A stretch of 64,000 bases of DNA, from assembly GCA_944989445.1 (NCBI GenBank), contig CALYLW010000040.1, forward strand, positions 1,736,818-1,800,817. Direction: 5' to 3'. The notes beneath the pieces were generated by a model, which saw only the letters and a list, made by a program, of their open reading frames with translations, did no database searches and had not been told where the DNA came from. Source of the DNA: Ampullaceana balthica (lineage: Eukaryota; Mollusca; Gastropoda; Lymnaeidae). Below are positions 10,522 through 28,625 of this stretch, one piece after another. The position numbers were made by a program, and so were the translations under genes. Every line of letters starts with the position of its first letter. Positions within the stretch are counted from its first letter, which is position 1.

Positions 10522-12385
10522 CTTTGTACTTTGTTATGGCTTTTTAATCCCACTACCTCATAATGTATGGATTCGGCTTTTTCGTCTACGGGAAGAGGTA
10601 TGTATTGGGAAAAACTTTATATCAAGTGATATCAAATGATTGTTTTTATCACAACCAAAATTTGAGCTGAAACTCTTATTGATGACACAATATGTGGATA
10701 TTAAAACACTCAAATTATTTCGTTAATGAAATCAAAAGAAAGAGGACAATAGAGTTGCTTAATGTGGTGACAAGACCCCTTACTCCCCGCCCCGAGACAT
10801 TCAATTGTTTAGGGAATATGCTAAAAATTAATTTTTAAAATAGTTTAATATAAGCTTTCAAATGTTGGCCTGGGTGTAAAATAAATCGATTTCGTTGGCT
10901 GGTTGGCAGGAAAGAGACAAGTTCATATAAGAAGTCCTTTCACACTGGTGCAAATGTAACACTATCCCGGAGCCCCCTCACCCCTGCTTTTAGTTCCTTC
11001 TCAATTCAAGCGTCATCTATGTCCACTCATTTTATTATTGATTACCCCATTGACTCAGCTGGCCCGTCCTACAAGGTTGGCCAAGCTAAGATGTGGCCCG
11101 TCCTACAAGGTTGGCCAAGCTAAGATGTGAGCAAATTAGGAGAAGGGGGGCATGCTGAGTTTTTATCGGACACGATCAATGAAACATTTGACATCGTTGC
11201 GGGCCAGCTTTTTACATCTCCGTGCTCCGCATGCCGGATGCATCTGAGCACCCAGAGCTTCGACGGGCTCATTTAAGAGCAGTTTAATAATGACGCCCGC
11301 TGGAAACTCCACTATCATCAGTTCAACAAAGCCGCTCAGCTAGGACCAAGACAAAAAACAAGATGGTTTTTATTATTTGAACTAATATTGAATAATGTCG
11401 ATCACTTAGGTTTGAGGTTGCTCCATTCAATATACAAAAAGTTACTCTAAACCAATTTCAAATGTAGATATCCTTAGCGTTAATACAAGGCGGTGATGTT
11501 TTACATTTTATGCACCAGCGTATGGCGTAAACAGACGGCGTGCATCGTAAAAACAGGCAATCAAAGGATCGGCGCAAAGCATGTCATTTTTGCATTAGTT
11601 ATTCTATAATCAACAGTCATTTATTTTTTATTAAATCAGTTGAAGAATAGCATTACGCTGTATGAGTACAAATTAGTCTCGACTCTCGACCCGTGCACAA
11701 AATGAAATTAAAATGTATTCAATTTCATAAACACTGGCAGTTATAACTAATCCGTTTATATTCACATAACGTGGCATTTAATATTAAACAAATATCTGAT
11801 TATCAACGTTATAGGTCATGTCATAATGTAGATGCCTCAATGCCCACGTCACAGTGTCTATGTACAAGTATATCTCTCACTATAAGAGCCCATACTTAAA
11901 ACCCACAGACAAACTCGACATGAACCCAACAGCCTCGCTAAATGGATGAACATAATTTGGACGAGATGACATTTCAGAGTAAAGGACAATTTGCCGTTGA
12001 AAAAAAAACTGTGCGAGGGAATGGGACCAGGATGCACATCCACAGAGTAATGTTTTTGTTTAGGTGTGTGACTCACGCTTCTCCTCTCTCTGGGTTGACC
12101 GATGGCTCGCTAAACTGGTGCCAAGTTGGGGAAACAAGAAATTGGAGAGCAGTCCTGTGTGGAGCTCGTGAAAAGGGTTTGGGGCTTGAGTGAGTGGGGT
12201 GGTGGGGGGGGGTAAACATCACTAGTGGGGGAGTAGGGTACTGAGAGAAGAGATTAGAATATTCATTGGTGGGGAGTTTGTGGCGCATAGTTTAATGTGA
12301 GTTTGTTTGCTCGGCTAGTTGCATAGGTTTGGGTGGTAGGACATTGGGGGCAGGGGGTCGGTCAACCGTCAGGAGTGAACAACCC
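10522..12385. other. Unassigned intergenic DNA with a 34-bp duplication
   Basis: Contains a 34-bp unit, TGGCCCGTCCTACAAGGTTG onwards, repeated twice at 11061-11128. The remaining short frames (for example 11858-12288) lack coding character. I looked here for the missing C-terminal exons of the kinase and saw none. Confidence 0.4.
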
Positions 12386-12387
12386 CG

Positions 12388-13435
12388 GACATGGGCAACA
12401 CCAATTTAGGTTAGCTGATACCATAGTGACATGGGCAACACCAATTTAGGTTAACTGGTGCCACAGTGACATGGGCAACACCAAGTTAGGTTAGCTGGTG
12501 CCACAGTGACATGGGCAACACCAAGTTAGGTTAGCTGGTGCCATAGTGACATGGGCAACACCAAGTTAGGTTAACTGGTGCCACAGTGACATGGGCAACA
12601 CCAAGTTAGGTTAGCTGGTGCCACAGTGACATGGGCAACACCAAGTTAGGTTAGCTGGTGCCACAGTGACATGGGCAACACCAAGTTAGGTTAGCTGGTG
12701 CCACAGTGACATGGGAAACACCAAGTTAGGTTAGCTGGTACCACAGTGACATGGGCAACACCAAGTTAGGTTAGCTGGTGCCACAGTGACATGGGCAACA
12801 CCAAGTTAGGTTAGCTGATACCACAGTGACATGGGCAACACCAAGTTAGGTTACCTGGTGCCACAGTGACATGGGCAACACCAAGTTAGGTTAGCTGGTG
12901 CCACAGTGACATGGGCAACACCAAGTTAGGTTAGCTGGTGCCACAGTGACATGGGCAACACCAAGTTAGGTTAGCTGGTGCCACAGTGACATGGGCAACA
13001 CCAAGTTAGGTTAGCTGGTGCCACAGTGACATGGGCAACACCAAGTTAGGTTAGCTGGTGCCACAGTGACATGGGCAAACCAAGTTAGGTTAGCTGGTAC
13101 CACAGTGACATGGGCAAACCAAGTTAGGTTAGCTGGTACCACAGTGACATGGGCAACATAAAGTTAGGTTAGCTGGTGCCACAGTGACATGGGCAACACC
13201 AAGTTAAGTTAGCTGGTACCACGGTGACATGGGCAACACCAAGTTAGGCTAGCTGGTACCACAGAGACATGGGCAACATAAATTTAGGTTAGCTAGTACC
13301 ATAGTGACATAGGCAACATTAAGTTAGGTTAGCTGGTACCATAGTGACATGGGCAACACGAAGTTAGGTTAGCTGGTACCATAGTGGTATAGGCAACACC
13401 AAGTTACGTTAGCTCGTTCCAACAGTTAAATAGAT
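12388..13435. repeat. 40-bp minisatellite, about 26 copies
   Basis: Tandem 40-bp units containing ACATGGGCAACACCAAGTTA and GGTTAGCTGGTGCCACAGTG. The left and central copies are nearly identical. Divergence rises steadily over the last six copies (13150-13500), the usual sign of an old array edge. Confidence 0.96.
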
Positions 13436-13959
13436 AACAACTAGTAAATGACATGGATAACACCAAGTTAGGATAAAGAATGAATCCATAACATGGAAAA
13501 AAACCAAGTTATGTATGCTTAGTGACTCAGAAATCAATAAACTGCCAGAGAACATTTTTCAAGTGGTAAATTAAAAAAATATGTCTACCTTGTTTTTCCA
13601 AAACTTTGTTTAGAAATTATATAACATTTTGTTTTAATAATAATCTTCCTGGAACTTAATGAATTAAATAGAGCAGTGTTGTCCAACCGGTGTGCCGCGA
13701 GAAAATTTTAGTGTGCCGCAAAAGATTTCAAAAATACCATAAATTGCTACGCTTTTCGAACCTTCAAGTTTTGAAAAAAAATATCCTTAACCAAAAAAGA
13801 ATTGAATAAAAACGTTTCATGTTTGTATTGTTTTGGTTGTGAGAATCTCTTGAAAGCTACACAATTTCTCTCCTCCATTGGGAATAAATATCTGTTGTAA
13901 GTAAATAAAAACCCTTTCCTGCTGTTCACTTTTTAAAAAACTTTTAATTACAGACGGAT

Positions 13960-14262
13960 ATGGATAATTTTTTGAAGAGAAGCCAGAAGGATTCCAGCGA
14001 GCATCAAAATGGAGAGAGAGCTGCGAAATCCAAGAAGAATGTTACCAAACGGAAATATCATGAGGAATATCTTGAGTATAGTTTCATACAATGTGCAAAT
14101 GATCCTTCTCTTCCGTTTTGTCTTAATTGTAACATGGCATTGTCCAACGAGTCCATGAATCCCAGTAAACTGAAGCGGCATCTGAACTCAAATCATCCAG
14201 GATTGAAAGACAAGCCGAAAAGTTATTTCGCATCCATTCGGTCCAACTTAGAGCAGCAATAA
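13960..14262 (+). pseudogene. BED-type zinc finger part of a hAT transposase (truncated)
   Basis: A 100-residue frame from ATG to TAA. After a Lys-rich start comes KRKYHEEYLEYSF, then a C-x2-C pair (CLNC) and an H-x4-H pair (HLNSNH) within SKLKRHLNSNHPGLKDKP. This is the N-terminal layout of ZBED5/FAM200-like hAT transposases. The stop after residue 100 truncates a protein normally of about 600 residues or more. The BED finger binds transposon ends in intact relatives. Confidence 0.88.
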
Positions 14263-14465
14263 AAAATAATGAAGAAATTTTCCTTAATTCCTGTCAAAGC
14301 TCAGTTAGCAAGCTATAAAATTGCGAATCTTTTGGTCACACAAAAGAAATCTCATTTGGATGCTGAGACAATCATATTGACGTCTTTACGAATCGCAGTT
14401 GAGACTATGGAGTTGGGGCCGACGCTGTTGAAGAAATAAATAAGATTCCACTGTCTCACCAGACG

Positions 14466-14726
14466 ATGGGACGTCGGATTGCTGACATTTCGACAGATTT
14501 GGATAATCAAATTAAAGAGCATTTTGCGGAAGCCGACGACATCCAAAAGCTCTGGGCAATGCAAATCGATGAAAGTACTGACATCAGCGGAAAGGCGCAA
14601 CTGCTCGCATACGTCAAACGTGAAAGACTGCAGATGATAGACAGAGAAATGAGAGTTTGCTTATCCAGCAATGAGCCGCGTTTTCAGATCATCTGCTCCA
14701 AAGAAAACGCTCAAGTATCTCATTAA
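14466..14726 (+). pseudogene. Remnant of the same transposase: start of catalytic region fused to C-terminus
   Basis: The frame gives a GRRIADISTDLDNQI stretch, then MQIDESTDISGKAQLLAYVK, the conserved DESTD region of ZBED5-like proteins. It jumps directly to MRVCLSSNEPRFQIICSKEN and AQVSH, which normally lie hundreds of residues later at the C-terminus. The junction near 14620 marks the internal deletion. Frameshifts and stops separate it from the zinc-finger piece. Confidence 0.85.
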
Positions 14727-14846
14727 TTATGAAACATCTGTTGAATAAACACTGATTTCTTGTTTTTTTGTGAGGTGTGCCGCGCAAATTTTTTACCAGT
14801 TTAGTGTGCCGTTAACGATTTTTGGTTGGACAACACTGAAATAGAG

Positions 14847-15339
14847 GGACTGATTTTATTACAGTTCAACTTTTTTAAAGTTTCCCTTTGTCTACTATTT
14901 CAATGGAGTGAATTTAACTAGTTATATTTTACATATTCACACATTCTGTCAAGAAAGAATCCACATTTGGGGATATAATTATTAAGGGGAAAGTTGCTTT
15001 GTGGATAAGTTGCAGGTACACAGGATAAGGTTGATGTACAGGATGAGGGTGTACATCGGATAATTTGGAGTTAGAATTTAATTTCATGAATATACATGTA
15101 GTTTGAGAAAAAGATTTAGGGAGAGAAGTCGGGCTTGTGAGATGTTTTGAGAATAGTGTTAAGGCCTGTTCTATGGTGAATGAGGAGTCCATTTTAACAA
15201 TCTGTTACTTTTGTCTTTTTAAAAAAGATTTTATATTTTCTTTATGGTATGTTCAGGTTCAGCCAGAAATTTTCTATAAGCCAAAATACTGGCATCCCTG
15301 ACAAACAGAAAATCTTTTAGACAACACCAGTTGCAGAAC
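14847..15339. other. Unassigned intergenic DNA
   Basis: AT-rich. The one minus-strand frame (14929-15192) has no recognisable features. Confidence 0.35.
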
Positions 15340-15347
15340 TCCTAGCA

Positions 15348-15564
15348 CAGGGGTGGGCAAACTACAGCCAGCGGGCCGTCATGCGGCCCGCTACGGAGTT
15401 TTTTGCGGCCCGTGGAAGCCTGCGGTAATATAGAAAAAATCAAGAATTTATGTTAAATATGGATGTTTGTATTTGAGTCAGGGAAAATTTTGATTAGGTG
15501 CGGCCCCTTGATGTTTTATTTCTTACTAATGCGGCCCTCGCCCTGAAAAGTTTGCCCACCCCTG
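15348..15564. mobile_element. hAT-type MITE, 217 bp
   Basis: Inverted ends CAGGGGTGGGCAAAC and GTTTGCCCACCCCTG, with a perfect 8-bp duplication TCCTAGCA at 15340-15347 and 15565-15572. GCGGCCC motifs sit near both ends, typical of this widespread MITE type. Confidence 0.95.
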
Positions 15565-15696
15565 TCCTAGCATATAGATTGAATAGAATTATCAATAAGA
15601 AATCTAATTGTGACTATATTTGAATGAAGAACTGTAAAACAATTCATAAAATGTCCCTTCTTATCGTAGCAAAACACCCAATGTGGCAGAAATGGA

Positions 15697-16185
15697 CCGA
15701 TTTACAATAGACATACAACATGCTGATCTGACTTGTATGTCTTATCTTATCTTATCTATACAGACGCTCCTTCTATGCAGAAGATAATTGCGTCCACAGA
15801 CCATGACAGATGATCTGTTGGCAAGTGATGCAGCGTTCACAGACCATTGCTTTGTGGGTTCCACGCATTACCCAGCCGCCTAACTAGTGTTAGGTACCCA
15901 TTCGGAGCTGGGTGACTCAGGGACACCCTAGGCCCCGGGAACAAATCCTTGCCTTCACATGGATTTGAACCCGTGAGCCTCAGTACGCCAGTCGAGCGCG
16001 CTGCCATACTACCATCACGCCCCAGAATTACACAGAATTACAATAGACACACAACACGCTGATCTGACTTGTATGTCCACAAAATTACAATAGACCCACA
16101 ACACACTGATCTGACTTGTATGTCCACAGAATTACAATAGACCAACAACACGCTGATCTGACGTGTATGTCCACAGAATTACAAG
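15697..16185. repeat. 46-47-bp tandem repeat split by a SINE
   Basis: Units containing TTACAATAGACACACAACAC and CTGATCTGACTTGTATGTCC occur once before the SINE (15697-15742) and about three times after it (16024-16185). Confidence 0.85.
15741..16023 (-). mobile_element. tRNA-derived SINE, copy 1
   Basis: On the minus strand it starts GGGGCGTGATGGTAGTATGG, a degenerate A box, and has the B box GGTTCAAATCC. The first 230 bp or so match the SINE at 16770-17147, including TGGGTAATGCGTGGAACCC. The 3' part differs and ends in GATAA repeats (15741-15757). It sits inside a tandem repeat; I see no clean target duplication. Confidence 0.88.
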
Positions 16186-16758
16186 TCTTGTAGCATGAGA
16201 TACAAAAGTGGCAACAATCACCCAGCCACACAAACACTTGAGTTGTCCTAAAATTTGCTTTAATTATATGATACTCATTGATAGAGGAAATGCATGAAAA
16301 TAGCCATGCTATGCTTTCAGTGGCTAAACAGTATTATTTTACTATCAACAAACATGTTTTCATTTCTAATAGGTTAAGTATTAATACTCATTTGTTGGCA
16401 AAAGTCATAAATTAATATTGATACTCAAATCTCTATCCAAATTATTAAAGACTTCATGATATTTACAATATTTCAATATACAGTCACATCATTGTGAATT
16501 TGTATTCAGGGCAGAGTAATTTACACCATTGAAAATGATGTTTTTTATTCTGTTATATTAAATGATATTTTAAAAATATTTTTTATCTTTGAATTCATAT
16601 AAAAAATCCACTGTTAAGTTCTGTGATCAAATTTTAGTTTGAGTTTTGAAAATATCTTCTTGTTGTTGTTATGCATGTACAAAATATTTCATATTTTATT
16701 TTTATAACCCATTTAGTGATACTGTCTTAAATTTAATATTCAACATTTCACAGATCTT
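16186..16758. other. Unassigned AT-rich DNA
   Basis: Very AT-rich, with no exon or repeat recognised. It lies downstream of the last kinase exon found. Confidence 0.35.
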
Positions 16759-16769
16759 AATTCCTTATA

Positions 16770-17147
16770 GGGGATATGGTGGTCGAGTGGCAGCGCGCTC
16801 GACTGGCGTACCGATGGTCACGGGTTCGAATCCATGGGAAGCCAAGGATATGTTCCCGGGGCCTAGGGCGTTCCCGAGTCCACCCAGCCTCGAGTGGGTA
16901 CCTAACACATAGTTAGGGAAATAAAAGGCGGCTGGGTAATGCGTGGAACCCTTATAGCCATCGTGGCATGTGAACGCTGCATCACTTGCCAAATTCAACT
17001 GCTGCCTTGCAGATGGTCTTGGCTGACCAAAGGCTATGGAAGCACATCCAGAAAAAACAGCAGGCTGAAGTCGGAGACCACGGGCCAATTGGCGCAAAAC
17101 TCGTCGGCACGCAAAACTCAAATTGAGAACGAAGAAGAAGAAACAAG
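16770..17147 (+). mobile_element. tRNA-derived SINE, copy 2, 378 bp
   Basis: The head is tRNA-like with an A box (TGGTCGAGTGGC) and a B box (GGTTCGAATCC), the pol III internal promoter. The body has GCGGCTGGGTAATGCG. The tail ends in GAAGAAGAAGAAAC. An 11-bp target duplication AATTCCTTATA flanks it (16759-16769 and 17148-17158). The leucine/serine-like head is an inference from the A-box form. Confidence 0.95.
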
Positions 17148-17273
17148 AATTCCTTATATTGTTATCTGAATCTTCTAAATACTGTGTCTATGGGTGAACA
17201 ATCCACAATATACGCGAATGGGCAGCACATAAGACAACCAATGTATCAGATAAAATGGCCGATGTGTACTGAC

Positions 17274-24649
<7,376 letters not shown>

Positions 24650-25126
24650 CTGTTAATTAAAAAAAAAGAATTTTAAGAATAACTTGAAAATGTTCAAACA
24701 ATAATAGAAAAACAAACATTTTAATAGTTTTTTTAAAATTATTATCTTATACCCAACAAAGGATCAGATCTTCACGCTAAACTGTGCGGATAATGCCTTG
24801 CATTATTCTCACTGCCGCACGGTTTTTACCGTGAGAATGATGCCGAACGATATCTAAATTCTTATTACTGCTTATTATTTATGTAGCATTGCTAATTGAC
24901 ATCTATTGGTTTGGAGGGTATAAAAATAATTAAATTACCATTTTAATCATCTTTCAAGTGACTGGATTATTATATTTTTATCAATTTTAGCAAGAACCTG
25001 AGCGGACCTGCATACCGTTAAATGTTTAATCATTAATTATTAAACCATGGATTTAGTTCATTTCACTGTTATAAAACTATTATTAACTGTTCCAGTGCAC
25101 TCAACTTTGTATTTTTATTCTATATT
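24650..25126. other. Upstream SLK intron or promoter; possible repeat piece
   Basis: AT-rich. A segment at about 24772-24850 (GTGCGGATAATGCC then CATTATTCTCA) recurs in diverged form at about 26445-26510, suggesting a dispersed repeat. Confidence 0.4.
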
Positions 25127-25138
25127 CTATATGTTATC

Positions 25139-25786
25139 GTGAATGTTCATTCTCTTTTGGGTCGAGCCGTTAAGCTCTTAGGACCCGGTTCATTTTATCG
25201 CAAGCGAGCCTCATCAAGTGGGCATCGCCGTAGAGGTAATCCTCTGCAGGTACCGTTACTTCTCCCTCCAGATCCCCGCACAGCTCGGGGCACTCTTCGA
25301 GTACGTGGGCTACCGTCTCTTCAGGGTGGCCACACAGCCGACAGGCCAGTTCCCTTCTAGTGTTAAACTTGTACAAGTAGCTTCGTGTGGGACAATGTTC
25401 AGTTCTCATTCTAGTTATGAGCGTCTGATTGCTACGTCCAATTTTCCACCAGGAGTCGCTTTTGCTCGGTCGCGGCATGTACTGGAATACTCTTCTGGCT
25501 GTGCTTCCAGCTTCCAGAGGCCCAGCCCTGAAGCCATTTCTCTCGGAAATGGTCCTTAAGCCACGATGTGACCCCCAGCTGGGTCATCGGGCGATCGGGT
25601 TGGGGCTGAGCTGAACCTTCTCTCGCCTACTTATCGACCCTGTCTGAATGAGGCTCGCCACTGTGCCCAGTGATATACTGAAGGACTACTTTTCCGCCTC
25701 GTGCTAGGATTTCACCTACTGTTTCCAAAATGACACTGACCGTTTTCGTCTCCAGAGAGGATCGACCCACAGTCTCGAGCGAAAAC
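25139..25786 (-). mobile_element. 5'-truncated LINE copy, 648 bp
   Basis: Flanked by a perfect 12-bp target duplication CTATATGTTATC at 25127-25138 and 25787-25798. The minus strand encodes the end of a non-LTR retrotransposon ORF2: an RNase H end (QYITGHSGEPHSDRVDK, then a stop) followed by the C-terminal zinc knuckle. No poly(A) tail is seen. R1/Jockey-like clades have this RNase H plus CCHC end; the clade is not settled. Confidence 0.92.
25170..25478 (-). pseudogene. LINE ORF2 C-terminal fragment with zinc knuckle
   Basis: A 102-residue frame with RMRTEHCPTRSYLYKFN and a C-x2-C-x8-H-x4-C knuckle (CRLCGHPEETVAHVLEEC). This is the standard end of non-LTR ORF2 proteins after RNase H. The reverse transcriptase and endonuclease parts were never copied (5' truncation). 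Confidence 0.88.
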
Positions 25787-25798
25787 CTATATGTTATC

Positions 25799-27734
25799 AA
25801 TTACATTTATTAGCTTTCATTCATCATGAAAAGAATTTTACTATAATTGGACGAAACTCTGTACTAATTCATAGTAGGCTACTTATAATTCTTCCCAAAA
25901 CTAGCATCGTACCTGTGCTTAACATAAATCCTTTTAAGTTAATTTAAAGCATGCAAAAGTGTAAGACGATATAATGGTATAGCAAAAACATTTAAAAGTG
26001 AGAGTCTGTAACAGTGACTATCATAATAGATTAAGACATGCATGGGGGAAAATAATAAAATGTTTCATGGAAACGTGAGACTGCTTGAGTGTTTGCAAGC
26101 ATCCTCATTGTAGTTGTTAAAAAATAAAAAATAGTAGGACTTAAAAGACAAAATCCTGACCGTACTGGGATTAGAACCACATACCAATAATGCAACTAAG
26201 CTTAGACTAACCATTCACCTGGAGAAGCTGATGAAAACACTTGAAATTTTAAAATTATAAGTAATTATCATTAAGTGGACACTAATCAAGTTTTATGACA
26301 GTGCTACTTTAAAAATTCAGTAATCATGAAATTTGAATTAGTATTAGCATAGAAATTACACATTTTAGCCTAAATCAAGTGATATTGATTTTGTCTACAT
26401 CGGGTGCTTTTTTTTTCAACGTGACAAGCCACTAGAAGACGCATGCGCCGACGAACCGTGTGGATAATGCTCGGCGTTATTCTCATGGCCAAAACCGTGC
26501 GGATAATCAATTTGAAATAGATGCACTCAGGCCACAGGGAAAAAAATTGACTGTAAAAAAAGAAGCTCTTGGGCCACAGGGAAAAATGTAGGTCCCTGCA
26601 AATAGATGTGCCTGGGACAAGAAGGGTTAAGTAGCCTAAACGAAATAATAAACAAGGAAATCATCATTCCAATTTCATATCATCTGTGTGTTGTTAGACT
26701 TAGACTATCCACACTGAAAACTTTATTTGTAATTAATTTATAACTGACAGCTGAATAAAAGAATTGTTAATTCTAATAGTCTAATTCATATATTATATAG
26801 TATATAGTAATATATAGTTTATAGTGTTGTAATGGCAATTGACATGGGTAGAAGTAGAAGAGAAGTCAAGCAGACTAAGAGTACTGAGTAGATCAGAGAA
26901 AGTTGTGCAATGAAGTAATAAATAATAAGTAATTCAGTTATAGTAAATAGACTAACTTTTTTAAGTCAAGTGATTGGGAGAAAGTATATTCACATTAAAT
27001 AACAAGCCCAGTATCAGAAACATTAGATGTATTCCTCACTTTTATCAAGCTATTATTGCTTCTCTCTCAGTTGTAGCCTCTTGCCTTTTTATCGATGTTT
27101 GAGTGTTTTCTTTTGAAGTTTTGCGTGTGGATGAATGCTTGAATTGCTTGGGCCTGTCTTCTGTTTTAGTCGAGATACTTCAGATACTCGATGTAATTTG
27201 ATAAAGGAGTACAGAACTATGTTTAAAAGCCCTGGAATAACTGTTAATATCTATTTCAAAAATCAGATTTCCACTAAATCCATTATCCGATGGTGCTGAA
27301 ATAGTAAACAGTTTCCATCATTTATCAAAATATCAAACAAGGTTTACATATCCCTAGCAGTGACTTTAGAGATAGTCGCCATTTTGGACCTGCGCAGAGC
27401 AAGGAAAAATATGAGTCAGGTGGAGTTCCTGTTACTTAAAATAGTGAATCTTTCCTCCTGCTTCGGCTTCAGAAAACGCCCACCTTAATATTAATAAAAT
27501 AGTTAAAGATTTCAAATTATAACCAATTTATCTAAATACTAACTGTAAGATAATTTTAAAAGCAAGTTAATTAATACACATAACGTCTTTCTTTTTAAAA
27601 AATCAATTCCCAAATTGTATTGATTGGAAGTAAATTGCAGGTGGGCAGTGGCAGGCCAGTGTCACTGAAAAGCATGAATTAAAAGTAAAATGAAAAGAAA
27701 AAAAACAAATACCGTATTTATTACTGTCAGTGTC
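25799..27734. other. Unassigned DNA upstream of SLK; possible transposon end
   Basis: Mostly AT-rich. 26445-26629 contains GTGTGGATAATGCTCGG, a doubled GGCCACAGGGAAAAA and ends GACAAGAAGGGTTAA, reminiscent of a piggyBac right end (GGGTTAA). A matching left end was not identified. A 5' non-coding exon of the kinase could also lie here. Confidence 0.35.
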
Positions 27735-27846
27735 ATTATAATCAGTGGCGTAACAACGGGTTGGCATCGGGGCAGTTGCCAAGGGCGCCAGCTCAAAAGG
27801 GCGCCCCTAAATCTCTAATTTTTAAATTTGTATTTAAATAAATACA

Positions 27847-28275
27847 GTCGGACCTCTCTAAGTAAGTCGAACTCAAAAGGACCCGCAAAAAAAAATCGAC
27901 TTACGGAGTTTTTGAGTTAAGGAAAATCGCGTAATAGGCGCAGATTAATAAAATGACAAGGACAAGAAAAAGGAGTGGCAACTAATTCGCGTCCATTTGC
28001 TGCATGCTTTGACGCTTTTTAAAAACAAAAATCTTACTTCCCTCATGCCACTGTGGAGGCAGTAAAGTGGGCAAGGGGTGGGAAGGTGTCTCCTCTCACG
28101 GGCTTGTGTCGGTATGTCAAAGCAAGTTTAACATCAGACACAGCCTCTCTTTCCTGTCAAGCCTTCAAGCCGCTATGGCTGTCCCCCCCCCTCTCTCTCT
28201 CTCAATATCAACATTGTCATGATTAATCGGCGCCTATTACGCCAGTTTCGGTAACTCCAAAACTGAAATAAAGCA
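27847..28275. mobile_element. Nested pogo/Tigger-like MITE remnant
   Basis: The left end CAGTCGGACCTCTCTAAGT follows TA, as for Tc1/mariner-pogo elements. Subterminal GCGTAATAGGCGC recurs inverted at about 28229 (GGCGCCTATTACGC), with TTTTTGAGTTA answered by TAACTCCAAAA. The expected right terminus CCGACTG is missing, so it is broken. Confidence 0.6.
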
Positions 28276-28415
28276 CCAAATGATTGAACTATTTCAAAAC
28301 AAAAAACCCGATGACATGTTTCATTTAGATCTTCTAAATGTTATCACTAAATGGCAAATGGGAATTGTAAGAATCGTACCCGAATCTCGAACGAGCTCTG
28401 AAAACATTTCTTACA

Positions 28416-28625
28416 ATGCCAACAACCACAGTAGCCACTGCTGAAAGGAGTTTCAGCAAACTAAAAATTATCAAAAATTACTTGAGATTGACGTCAGGTC
28501 AACAACGCACATCATCGCTAGCTCTTCTTTCCATCGAAAGTGAACTTACAAGTCAAATAAACTTCTATGAAATAATCACCAATTTTGCAAACATTAAAGT
28601 TAAAGCAAGAAACGTTAAGCTTTGA
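28416..28625 (+). pseudogene. hAT transposase C-terminal dimerisation fragment
   Basis: The frame reads TTTVATAERSFSKLKIIKNY and then LSIESELTSQINFYEII. The AERSFSKLKxIKxxLR-x-xMxQxRLxxLxLLSIE pattern is the C-terminus of hAT transposases related to domesticated ZMYM proteins. The upstream part is out of frame and heavily deleted. Confidence 0.85.

Larger units (their letters stand above)
13674..14838 (+). mobile_element. Internally deleted hAT transposon, 1165 bp, ZBED5-like transposase relics
   Basis: Inverted ends CAGTGTTGTCCAACC and GGTTGGACAACACTG, with a perfect 8-bp target duplication AAATAGAG at 13666-13673 and 14839-14846. It holds the N-terminal BED zinc finger and the extreme C-terminus of its transposase, with the centre missing. 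Subterminal GTGTGCCGCG-type motifs occur at both ends. Confidence 0.95.

Noticed and set aside
16770..16860. tRNA gene
   Set aside because: It has A and B boxes but is the head of a 378-bp SINE with a target duplication, and a related head occurs at 16023.
16765..17121. 118-codon minus-strand frame
   Set aside because: It is the antisense of the SINE.
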